Shown here: one piece after another, positions 34,251-41,631 of the stretch
How positions within the stretch are numbered: position 1 is the stretch's first letter
How the letters are laid out: each line of letters begins with the position of its first letter
Assembly: GCA_018381235.1 (NCBI GenBank)
Contig: JAGZSF010000008.1
Span: forward strand, 1-64,000
Origin: Collinsella sp.
GTDB lineage: Bacteria; Actinomycetota; Coriobacteriia; Coriobacteriales; Coriobacteriaceae
Direction: 5' to 3'
Length of the DNA stretch: 64,000 bases
The notes under the pieces: model-generated
What the model saw: the letters and a program-made list of their open reading frames with translations, nothing else
Databases searched by the model: none
What the model was told of the DNA's origin: nothing
Program-made: the position numbers and the translations under genes

Positions 34251-34290
34251 CGGGGCAGACTCCGCGCTGGAGTCTGCCCCGTTTTTTTGG
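34251..34290 (+). terminator. Rho-independent terminator of pilin operon
   Basis: GGGGCAGACTCC/GGAGTCTGCCCC stem followed by seven T's. It separates the pilins from the downstream AbiE-like pair and sortase. Confidence 0.93.
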
Positions 34291-34408
34291 GACAACGAAG
34301 CCAGCCTCCACCGTCCGATGCGGGTACGTTCGTCATCGCGTTTCTTGACTCGTATGAGGCTCGGATTAAGGTCCGTAGGCGCACGCGCGGTGCGGACGGT
34401 AGAAGGCA

Positions 34409-34456
34409 TTTGCGCCGAAAGCGCAAATAAGAATGCCCGGGGGTCGGATCCCGGGC
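34409..34456. repeat. Two small hairpins
   Basis: TTTGCGC-CGAAA-GCGCAAA near 34409-34428 and GCCCGGG..TCCCGGGC near 34435-34456, in the otherwise gene-free 34291-34620 stretch. The flanking bases show no convincing gene. Confidence 0.55.
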
Positions 34457-34615
34457 ACTTACAAAAGCTGAAAACTAGGCCGCCCGCGCTCTCGTACACT
34501 TACGCGGGGTGCGTCGTTTTCTATTGACATTGTATCCCGAATCGCCCCGCCGATCCGGGACATTTTGAAAACTCAAAAGCTGGCCTACGCACGAACGAAA
34601 TCTCGTTAATTCCGA

Positions 34616-34655
34616 AAATTATGTATAATTCCAATATGAAATGGAATCAAACGAA
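34616..34655 (+). promoter_or_regulatory. -10 box and inverted repeat at start of AbiE-like module
   Basis: TATAAT at 34624-34629 lies 7 nt before an in-frame ATG at 34636. ATTCCA (34629-34634) and TGGAAT (34643-34648) form an inverted repeat over that ATG, a likely autoregulatory site. The arrangement would give a leaderless mRNA. Confidence 0.45.
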
Positions 34656-35628
34656 AACGATGGAAATGAACGAAGCGCTAATCTACTTACAAGAAGCACT
34701 AGGCCTCTCCGCCAAGACCAAAACTTGGCCTGGATCCGCACGCTTGCCACTGCATCTGCGGGCGATTGAGGTCCGCGCTGTTGACGCAAACGGTTTTTCG
34801 TTTTTGCTTGCAAGCTTGCCTACTGGCGTCGGGCTTCCCGAGGCTAAGAGAGTCTATAGTCAGCTAGCCTTGCGCGCGGAGACTCCTGTTGCCGTTTCAT
34901 TTCCTGATGCCGATGCACGTCAGCGCAAAGCATTGGTCGCACATGGGATTCCCTTTGTCTGCCCCGGTAGACAGGTTTTTCTTCCATTTATGGGCACAGC
35001 TTGCACGGAGAGGGGCGGTGCCCGGTTTCACAATCACGCGACCAAGATGTCACCCAACGCACAGGCTGCCGCAATCTGGGGAGCAGCCCAGGAGCCATAT
35101 CGTCCCTATGACCTTTGTCGTGCGCTTGGGATTTCGGCAAGCCGCGCGAGTGAGGCTATAACCGAGCTTGTCGACAGGGGGCTCGCGAGGCGCGAACGTT
35201 GCGAGCGACGTGTCGTCGTGCTCCCTGTCGCCGTTGATCTTTTGCTCAGCGAGCACATGGCAGAACTCTCCTCGCCTGTCTCGAAGGTCATTTTTGCAAG
35301 GAAGACGCCGCAGATCGACTATCTTGTAGACGCCGGGGAGACGGCGCTCGCTGCGCGTTCGATGCTCGCTGCGCCGGGCATGGAACAAAAGGCCGTCTTA
35401 AGAAGTGCATGGCGTCAACTGAGCGACCTCGAAGTCGCAGACGGGGAGTTGCCGGATAACGAAACGGCGATGATCCAAGTGTGGCGCTATGCGCCCGTGT
35501 TTGCCGACTCCTCCCGCGTCGATGACATTTCGCTTGCGCTATCTTTGGCGGCGATCGACGATGAGCGAATTCAGCTCGAAGTCGATCGCATGTTTGGAAA
35601 GGAATATCCATGGCGAGAAGCGCTGTAG
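34621..35628 (+). CDS. AbiEi-like winged-helix protein (putative antitoxin)
   Basis: A 335-residue protein at most; ATG at 34636 or 34666 may be the true start, because the first ATG precedes the TATAAT box. Residues about 165-215 form a winged helix (YRPYDLCRALGISASRASEAITELVDRGLARRE). The N-terminal part ends in GIPFVCPGRQVFLP, a pattern I associate with AbiEi-type antitoxins and related regulators. The downstream gene overlaps by 19 nt and encodes a nucleotidyltransferase-like protein, as in AbiE type IV toxin-antitoxin/abortive infection systems. The pairing is convincing; the actual activity is inferred. Confidence 0.6.
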   Translation: MYNSNMKWNQTKTMEMNEALIYLQEALGLSAKTKTWPGSARLPLHLRAIEVRAVDANGFSFLLASLPTGVGLPEAKRVYSQLALRAETPVAVSFPDADARQRKALVAHGIPFVCPGRQVFLPFMGTACTERGGARFHNHATKMSPNAQAAAIWGAAQEPYRPYDLCRALGISASRASEAITELVDRGLARRERCERRVVVLPVAVDLLLSEHMAELSSPVSKVIFARKTPQIDYLVDAGETALAARSMLAAPGMEQKAVLRSAWRQLSDLEVADGELPDNETAMIQVWRYAPVFADSSRVDDISLALSLAAIDDERIQLEVDRMFGKEYPWREAL

Positions 35629-36383
35629 AAGGTCTCCAAGAATTTCAGCAGCATATGCAAGAAGCTGCAGGATCGTATGCCCTTATCGGCGGCACGGCAT
35701 GCGACATTTTGCTCGCGGAGGCGGGGCTTTCATTCAGGGCGACTCACGATTTTGATGTGGTAATTGTCGCCGATGACCGGTTGCCTCAGACGGCAGAAGC
35801 CATATGGACTTTGGTGCGTGATGGCGGCTACCGCTGCGGCTGGGGCGAAGGTAAAGGCTCATGTTTTTATCGGTTTACAGAGCCAAAGAGGCCGGGTTAC
35901 TCCCATATGATCGAGCTCTTCGCGAAGTGCCCCGACTTTCTAAAGGGTCGTGAGGGGATTGATGTGGCGCCAATTCACGTTGATGAAAACATAAGCAGTC
36001 TTTCGGCAATTTTGTTGGACGATGCTTACTACAGCTTGTTCCTTCAGGGAATTCGGACCGTAGGCGGCGTTTCGGTCCTGGGCACGGAATACATTGTCCC
36101 GTTCAAAGCGAAGGCGTATCTCGACCTAAAAGCTAGAAGGGAAGCGGGGGAGAACGTTGATTCGAGGAAGGTAAAAAAGCATAAACGCGATGCGCTGAGG
36201 CTTGCTCAGCTGCTTGGCGAGTCGGAAGGCGTCGACCTGCGCGGAGAACTGAAGGACGATATGCTTGCGTTTGTTAAAGATTGCGAGGTGGGCGACGTCA
36301 ATCTGAAACAGATTGGGGTTGCGGGCGCAACGATGGTGCAGTTGCTCGAGACGATGAAAGCAACATATGGTTTGATTGGTTGA
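35610..36383 (+). CDS. AbiEii-like nucleotidyltransferase (putative toxin)
   Basis: A 257-residue protein with a nucleotidyltransferase-fold N terminus: YALIGGTACDILL followed by HDFDVVIV, the hG[GS]..[DE]h[DE]h pattern. The C-terminal region (about 150-257) is basic and helical (DSRKVKKHKRDALRLAQLL). In AbiE systems such proteins transfer nucleotides to a target and arrest growth. It overlaps its presumed antitoxin gene by 19 nt with GGAAAGGA before ATG. It lies between pilin and sortase genes on the same strand, an unusual insertion. Confidence 0.65.
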   Translation: MARSAVEGLQEFQQHMQEAAGSYALIGGTACDILLAEAGLSFRATHDFDVVIVADDRLPQTAEAIWTLVRDGGYRCGWGEGKGSCFYRFTEPKRPGYSHMIELFAKCPDFLKGREGIDVAPIHVDENISSLSAILLDDAYYSLFLQGIRTVGGVSVLGTEYIVPFKAKAYLDLKARREAGENVDSRKVKKHKRDALRLAQLLGESEGVDLRGELKDDMLAFVKDCEVGDVNLKQIGVAGATMVQLLETMKATYGLIG

Positions 36384-36494
36384 GTGGGGTTACGTGGCCC
36401 GGACGGTGCAATCTGGCTGCGTTGTCCGGCGCGGAAGCTTGCTAATCGGCTATTATTTGTTCAGACAACCTGGGCTGTAGAGGAGTGACCGGCG

Positions 36495-37433
36495 ATGGTG
36501 CAGGGCACCAAACATATGAAGAGCAATAACGCCGCGGCCAACGGCGGATCAAGCCCTCAGCCCAAACCTCAACCAAAGCCTAAGCGTCGCCGCAAGCGAC
36601 TTCCGCGCTGGGCCGACCGGCTCATCACCATCGTTATCATCCTTATTGGCGTGGGCCTTATGACCTGGCCGTGGATCTTGGACCGGCTCGAGGCCTCGGG
36701 CGTGTTCAACCAGATCAGCACCGTGTCCAGCACCGTGGACGCGCTATCTGCCGAGGAGCGCGAGCGCATCCTGCTCCAGGCGCGCTCCTTTAACGAGCAG
36801 CTGGCGGGCGAGGCCACCGAGCTTCCCGCCGACCAGATCGAGCCCTACGCCCAGCAGCTCATCTTTGACCGCGACCCCATGATGAGCTGGGTCGAGATCC
36901 CCTCCATCGACGTGAGCATGCCCATCTACCACGGCACGAGCGAGGAAGTCCTTATGGCGGGCGTCGGCCACTTGGAGGGCACAAGCCTGCCGGTGGGCGG
37001 CACCTCGACGCATTGCGTGCTCACCGCGCACTCGGGCATGCGCAACCTGAGCATGTTCGACGACATCCACTCGCTGGAGCCCGGCGACCTGGTGCTGCTG
37101 CACACCATGAACAAGACGCTCGCCTACAAGATGGTGGACTCCGAGGTGGTGCTACCCGAGGAGATGGAGTCGCTAACCATCGAGCCCGGCGCCGACAAGG
37201 TGACGCTCGTCACCTGCACGCCTTACGGCGTAAACGACCATCGCCTGCTGGTACACTGCGTGCGCACCAAGTACAACAAGAAGGACGTCGACAAGCAAAA
37301 GTCGCTGGCCGGGCGCCACTGGGGCAAGCGCGAGTTCGCCGTGCTCATCGTGGTCGTGGCCATTGTGCTGTTGCTGCTGGACATCGTGATCCACGCGGTC
37401 CGCAAGCGCCGCAAGGCCAAGGCCTCGGCATAA
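36495..37433 (+). CDS. Class C sortase (pilus polymerase)
   Basis: A 312-residue membrane transpeptidase. A basic Pro-rich cytoplasmic tail (1-38), a first membrane segment (40-60), and an extracellular sortase domain with catalytic His in TAHSG, Cys in TLVTCTPYG and Arg in NDHRLLV. A second C-terminal membrane segment (about 275-300) and basic tail follow. Two membrane anchors are typical of class C enzymes, which join pilins through isopeptide bonds. It should act on the LPXTG-type pilins encoded at 27.3-34.2 kb despite the intervening AbiE-like pair. The RBS GAGGAG precedes ATG. Confidence 0.94.
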   Translation: MVQGTKHMKSNNAAANGGSSPQPKPQPKPKRRRKRLPRWADRLITIVIILIGVGLMTWPWILDRLEASGVFNQISTVSSTVDALSAEERERILLQARSFNEQLAGEATELPADQIEPYAQQLIFDRDPMMSWVEIPSIDVSMPIYHGTSEEVLMAGVGHLEGTSLPVGGTSTHCVLTAHSGMRNLSMFDDIHSLEPGDLVLLHTMNKTLAYKMVDSEVVLPEEMESLTIEPGADKVTLVTCTPYGVNDHRLLVHCVRTKYNKKDVDKQKSLAGRHWGKREFAVLIVVVAIVLLLLDIVIHAVRKRRKAKASA

Positions 37434-37446
37434 GACATCGTTCAGA

Positions 37447-37481
37447 ACCACCACAATGGGGACAGGCACCTTTGCGGTGGT
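37447..37481 (+). terminator. Gene-end hairpin, CCACCACAAAGG family (copy 5)
   Basis: ACCACCACAATGG/CCTTTGCGGTGGT with near-complete pairing and loop GGACAGGCA, 14 nt after the sortase stop. Palindrome copy 4 follows it. Confidence 0.75.
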
Positions 37482-37491
37482 CAGGGCTTCC

Positions 37492-37557
37492 AAACCATCA
37501 CAACATTCGATGAAAATCTCGATTTTGGCGAAAAGCGTCGAATGTTGTGATGCTTTT
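37492..37557. repeat. Palindrome, family AAACCATCACAACATTCGA (copy 4)
   Basis: Outer arms as in the other copies, with one change (GATGC instead of GATGG); inner hairpin AAAATC..GATTTT. Confidence 0.9.
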
Positions 37558-37569
37558 CGTTTCGGGCGG

Positions 37570-37650
37570 GACGGTTTTCGTTGTGGTCGAGACGGTCTTC
37601 GTTGCAGGCGGGACGGTTTTCGCTATGGACGGTGCGGTTTCGCTGCGGAA
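37570..37650. repeat. 21-bp tandem repeat
   Basis: Units at 37570, 37591 and 37612 begin GACGGTTTTCG or GACGGTCTTCG, with a weaker fourth at 37633. The 21-bp period would encode a heptapeptide in open frames, but no start or RBS supports a gene. It lies between palindrome copy 4 and gatC. Confidence 0.75.
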
Positions 37651-37779
37651 CCGCCGGCCCGCCGCCTGCCAGCCCGCCGTCCTCGTTACGTTTTCGCTGC
37701 ATTTGGGTAAAGCACCTGCTCCAAGCGGCGTTGCCTTGTATACTAGAGCGGTTTATCTGTTATGCGGAAGGGAGCGCCT

Positions 37780-38091
37780 ATGGCACTCAGCGAGAAAGAC
37801 GTGCGCGGCATCGCCGAGTACGCAAAGATCGCACTGACCGATGACGAGCTCACCCAGATGACGTCCTACATGAACGACGCCGTCCAGATGCTCGAGCCCG
37901 TCTTGCAATATGACTTGCCCGACGTGGAGCCCACGTTCCATCCTATCGGAAGCCTGTCCAACGTGATGGGCGATGACCTGCGCGAGCCCGAGCGCGACCT
38001 GCCGCTCGACGTCGCGCTGGAGAACGCCGGCAGCGCACGCGACCGCTACTTCCGCGTGCCGTCCATTTTGGGAGAGGGGGAGAGCGAGTAA
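37780..38091 (+). CDS. gatC: Asp/Glu-tRNA amidotransferase subunit C
   Basis: A small 103-residue subunit that clasps GatA and GatB in the GatCAB complex, which amidates Glu-tRNA(Gln) and/or Asp-tRNA(Asn). Typical pattern: ALSEKDVRGIAEYAKIALTDDEL and the C-terminal LR.D. It overlaps gatA by one base (TAATG). The RBS is GGAAGGGAG. First gene of gatCAB. Confidence 0.95.
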   Translation: MALSEKDVRGIAEYAKIALTDDELTQMTSYMNDAVQMLEPVLQYDLPDVEPTFHPIGSLSNVMGDDLREPERDLPLDVALENAGSARDRYFRVPSILGEGESE

Positions 38092-39605
38092 TGGCTCAGA
38101 GCTTCGATTCCCTTACCGCCGCCCAGATCGCCGCGGGCGTTACCGCCGGCGACTTTACCGCTACCGAGGTGGCCCAGGCCTCCCTTGCTGCCATCGAGGC
38201 GCGCGAGGGCGGGGTCCAGGCATTCCTGCAGGTGGCGCCCGAGCTCGCGCTCGAGGCCGCCGCGCGCGTGGATGCCGACCGTGCCGCAGGCAAGCCGCTG
38301 CCCCCGCTTGCGGGCGTGCCGCTGGCCATTAAGGACAACATGAACCTCGTGGGCACGCGCACCACCTGCGCTTCCCGTATGCTCGAGGACTACCAGAGCG
38401 TCTACACCGCTACCTGCGTTCAGCGCATGCTGGATGCCGGCTGCCTGCCCATGGGCAAGGCCAACATGGACGAGTTTGCCTTTGGCAGCTCCACCGAGAG
38501 CTCGGCGTTCCACCGCACCAACAACCCCTGGGATACCGAGCGCGTGCCCGGCGGCTCCTCGGGCGGCTCCGCCGCAGCCGTCGCCGCGGGCGAGGTCGCG
38601 CTCTCGCTGGGCTCGGACACCGGCGGCTCCATTCGCCAACCGGCGTCGCTGTGCGGCGTGGTGGGCTTTAAGCCCACGTATGGTGCTGTGAGCCGTTACG
38701 GCGTGGTCGCCTTTGGCTCGTCGCTCGACCAGGTGGGTCCCTTTGGCCGCACGGTCGAGGATGTCGCGCTGGCCATGAACGCGCTTACCGGCGCGGGCCA
38801 CGATCCGTACGACTGCACCAGCCAGGATTGCGCCGTCGACTTCACCGAGCATCTCAACGACAGCATCGAGGGCAAGCGCGTGGGCATCATCCCCGCGTTT
38901 ATGGAGGCCGAGGGCCTGACGCCCGAGGTCAAGGCCGCCGTTCAGTGCGCCGCCCAGGAGCTGCAGAACCAGGGCGCCGAGCTGGTCGAGGTCGACCTGC
39001 CGCACCTGGACGCCGCCATCGCCGCCTACTACGTCATCGGCCCGGCCGAGGCGTTCTCCAACCTGGCCCGTTTTGACGGCATTCGCTACGGCTATCAGGA
39101 GGAGGGCTGCGCCAACCTGTCCGACCAGAGCTCGCTCTCGCGCGCCAACGGCTTTGGCGCCGAGGCCAAGCGCCGTCAGATGCTCGGCGCCTACCTGCTG
39201 AGCTCGGGCGTGTACGACAAGTATTACTATGCCGCGCAAAAGGCCCGCACGCTCATCACGCAAGACTACGACGCCGCGTATGCCAAGGTGGACACCATCC
39301 TCATGCCCGCCTCGCCGCGCACGGCCTTTAAGTTTAGCGAGATCAGCGACCCCACGCAGATGTATCTCTCCGACCTGTACACCATCTCGCTCAACATTTG
39401 CGGCAACGGCGGTATCTCGGTGCCGCTGGGCCTGGGCGAGGACACTCAGCTGCCCGTTTCTGCCCAGCTGGTGGGTCCGGCGTTTAAGGACCGTCAACTG
39501 CTCACGTTTGCCCGCGCCCTGGAGCGCGGCTTTGCCGATGCCGCCACGGGTGCGCCCGCGCTTTCCGTCGCGCCCGATTTTGCCGGGAAGGGAGGCGAGC
39601 TGTAA
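38091..39605 (+). CDS. gatA: Asp/Glu-tRNA amidotransferase subunit A
   Basis: The amidase-family subunit (504 residues) that releases ammonia from glutamine. Catalytic triad: Lys in LAIKDNM, Ser in SDTGGSIRQPAS, and the nearby Ser of PGGSSGGSAAAV. The length is normal. It overlaps gatC and gatB by one base each, so the three are translationally coupled. Confidence 0.97.
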   Translation: MAQSFDSLTAAQIAAGVTAGDFTATEVAQASLAAIEAREGGVQAFLQVAPELALEAAARVDADRAAGKPLPPLAGVPLAIKDNMNLVGTRTTCASRMLEDYQSVYTATCVQRMLDAGCLPMGKANMDEFAFGSSTESSAFHRTNNPWDTERVPGGSSGGSAAAVAAGEVALSLGSDTGGSIRQPASLCGVVGFKPTYGAVSRYGVVAFGSSLDQVGPFGRTVEDVALAMNALTGAGHDPYDCTSQDCAVDFTEHLNDSIEGKRVGIIPAFMEAEGLTPEVKAAVQCAAQELQNQGAELVEVDLPHLDAAIAAYYVIGPAEAFSNLARFDGIRYGYQEEGCANLSDQSSLSRANGFGAEAKRRQMLGAYLLSSGVYDKYYYAAQKARTLITQDYDAAYAKVDTILMPASPRTAFKFSEISDPTQMYLSDLYTISLNICGNGGISVPLGLGEDTQLPVSAQLVGPAFKDRQLLTFARALERGFADAATGAPALSVAPDFAGKGGEL

Positions 39606-41281
39606 TGAAGGAGCTTTCCGAGGTCCTGCAGGATTGGGAGGCCGTGATCGGCCTGGAGATCCATACCGAGCTCACCGCACTCGATACCAAGATGTTCTGC
39701 AACTGCAAGCTCAGCCACGATGACGAGCCCAACGCCAACGTGTGCCCGGTATGCCTGGGCCTGCCCGGTGCACTGCCGGTGCCCAACAAGCGTGCCATCG
39801 AGAGCATCGTCAAGGCGGGTCTGGCCACCAACTGTGAGATCCAGCGTCACTCGATGTTCTACCGCAAGCATTACTTCTATCCCGATATGGCCAAGAACTT
39901 CCAGACCACGCAGGGTCCGGTCGCTTTTGCCATGTACGGTCACCTGGATCTGGATGTGACCGGTCGCGGTGCCGCCGAGCGCCCCGACTGCGCGTTTGGT
40001 GAGGCCGAGGCCCAGAGTCTGGCGAGCGCCTCGGCCAACGCCGAGGGCCTGTCCACGTCCATGACGTCGACCATGCGCGAGGGTAACCAGCGCGCCGGTC
40101 ACCTGGCCAGCTACGATGCGTCCAACCTGCAGATGCCCGAGCGTCGCGAGGACGGTTCCTACACGGTGCCCATTCGCATTCTGCGCATCCACATGGAGGA
40201 GGACGCCGCCAAGATGGTCCACGTGGGCGGCGCCGAGGGCCGCATTACCGCCGCTGCCGAGTCGCTCGTCGACTACAACCGCTGCGGCACGCCGCTGATT
40301 GAGCTCGTCACCGAGCCCGACCTGCGCACGCCCGAGGAGGCTCGCCTGTTTATGGAAAAGCTCCGTCGCATTTTTGTGACGCTGGGCATTTCCGACTGCT
40401 CCATGGAGAAGGGTTCCATGCGTTGCGACGGCAACGTGAGCCTGCGCCGGCGCGGCGAGACCAAGCTGGGCACCAAGACCGAGCTCAAGAACCTCAACTC
40501 GTTTAAGAGCCTGCATGACGGCCTTGCCTACGAGATTTGCCGCCAGGCCGAGGTGCTCGAGGAGGGCGGCATCATCTATCAGGAGACCCGCCACTGGGAG
40601 CCCAGCCGCAAGCGCACCGTGGTCATGCGCGTCAAGGAGACGGCCGACGACTATCGTCTGTTCCCCGATCCCGACCTGGCGCCGTTCGATCTGGACGATG
40701 AATTCATCGACCGCTGCCGTGGTGAGATCCCCGAGCTGCCCGATGCCAAGTGCGCCCGCTTTGAGGCCGACTTTGGCATTAAGGCGACCGACGCCGAGCA
40801 GATCGCCGGCGACCCGGAGTTTGCCGACTTCTTTGAGGCCGCCGCTGCCGGTATGGCCGGCAAGGAGGCCCAGACGGTCGCAAACCTGCTGGCCAACGAG
40901 ATGATCGCCTACCTTAAGGGCGTAGGCGTGTCGCTCGCCGAGTCCGGTATCGCGCCGGCTCAGGTGGCGGCACTCGCCAAGCTGCTGGCGACCGATGCCA
41001 TCAGCTCCAACCAGGCTCACGAGGTTTTTGAGGCCATGGCCCAGACCGGCGACGACCCCAACAAGATCGTCGACGAGCGCGGTATGCGCCAGGTGAGCGA
41101 TGCCGGCGCGCTGCAGCCGATCGTGGACGAGGTGCTGGCAAACTGTGCCGATCAGGCGCAGCAGTATCGTGACGGCAACCAGAAGGTCATCGGCTTTTTG
41201 GTGGGCCAGTGCATGAAGGCGAGCCGCGGCAAGGGCAACCCGAAGCTCTTCAACGAGTTGCTGAGAACGTCGCTCTCGTAA
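39605..41281 (+). CDS. gatB: Asp/Glu-tRNA amidotransferase subunit B
   Basis: The tRNA-binding and kinase subunit (558 residues). Seen: WEAVIGLEIHTEL, zinc Cys residues (MFCNCKLS..NANVCPVCLGLPG), HYFYPDMAKNFQ.TQ, EEDAAKMVH, and a C-terminal YqeY-like domain. It is longer than the usual ~480 because of an insert of about 70 residues (about 120-190, rich in Ser/Ala and ending before VPIRILRIHMEED). The insert lies near the active-site cradle and may be a lineage feature. The stop is followed 4 nt later by the large structured palindrome. Confidence 0.96.
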   Translation: MKELSEVLQDWEAVIGLEIHTELTALDTKMFCNCKLSHDDEPNANVCPVCLGLPGALPVPNKRAIESIVKAGLATNCEIQRHSMFYRKHYFYPDMAKNFQTTQGPVAFAMYGHLDLDVTGRGAAERPDCAFGEAEAQSLASASANAEGLSTSMTSTMREGNQRAGHLASYDASNLQMPERREDGSYTVPIRILRIHMEEDAAKMVHVGGAEGRITAAAESLVDYNRCGTPLIELVTEPDLRTPEEARLFMEKLRRIFVTLGISDCSMEKGSMRCDGNVSLRRRGETKLGTKTELKNLNSFKSLHDGLAYEICRQAEVLEEGGIIYQETRHWEPSRKRTVVMRVKETADDYRLFPDPDLAPFDLDDEFIDRCRGEIPELPDAKCARFEADFGIKATDAEQIAGDPEFADFFEAAAAGMAGKEAQTVANLLANEMIAYLKGVGVSLAESGIAPAQVAALAKLLATDAISSNQAHEVFEAMAQTGDDPNKIVDERGMRQVSDAGALQPIVDEVLANCADQAQQYRDGNQKVIGFLVGQCMKASRGKGNPKLFNELLRTSLS

Positions 41282-41285
41282 GCGG

Positions 41286-41426
41286 GAACCCGGGAGCCCC
41301 GGCAGGGCGGGTGCTTCCTCAAAATTTCGAACAGTCCTGCGCAAGACGAAGGCCACATTAAGTGGCCTTCTTTGCGTGCGGAACTCATTTTGAGCAAGCA
41401 CCCGCCCTGCCGGGGCTCCCGGGTTC
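41286..41426 (+). repeat. Structured palindromic element, copy A (3' of gatB)
   Basis: Perfect 31-bp arms (41286-41316 with 41396-41426), continued inside by CTCAAAAT/ATTTTGAG after one C-C mismatch, enclose a 61-nt core. Read from the minus strand the core has three blocks: GAGTTCCGCACG, CACTTAATG (the loop of an inner 9-bp GGCCAC-type stem) and CAGGACTGTTCG. The same blocks in the same order occur in copy B (62982-63115). The rest of the 41282-41537 gap shows only a short AT-rich stretch. Confidence 0.9.
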
Positions 41427-41537
41427 TGCAACGACTCGGCCGTTCGGGTCAGGTAGGCTGATAGGAAAGATGGTGACGGAGGCGCAAAATGCGCCTCCGC
41501 CTTTTCAATGTGATGAAAGTGTGGCGAAATGAGCTTA

Positions 41538-41612
41538 AAACTTCCGTAAATGTGATAAATGTCACGTTTTACCTAGGGTAAAATGTGGGAAATATCACGT
41601 TTACGGAAGTTT
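41538..41612 (+). promoter_or_regulatory. Long inverted repeat upstream of AAA/DUF4143 gene
   Basis: AAACTTCCGTAAATGTGATA (41538-41557) and its complement at 41593-41612 (one mismatch) flank a second palindrome TTTTACCTAGGGTAAAA. The right arm ends 19 nt before the start codon, so it likely binds a regulator or folds in the leader. Confidence 0.75.
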
Positions 41613-41631
41613 CTTTGCGGGAGGTTCGGTC

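Noticed and set aside
34200..34430. Arg-rich frame after the pilin operon terminator
   Set aside because: Starts before and crosses a strong terminator, has no RBS and no similarity I can recognise.
37456..37710. Short frames with heptapeptide repeats on both strands
   Set aside because: They come from the 21-bp tandem repeat and palindrome; no start signals.
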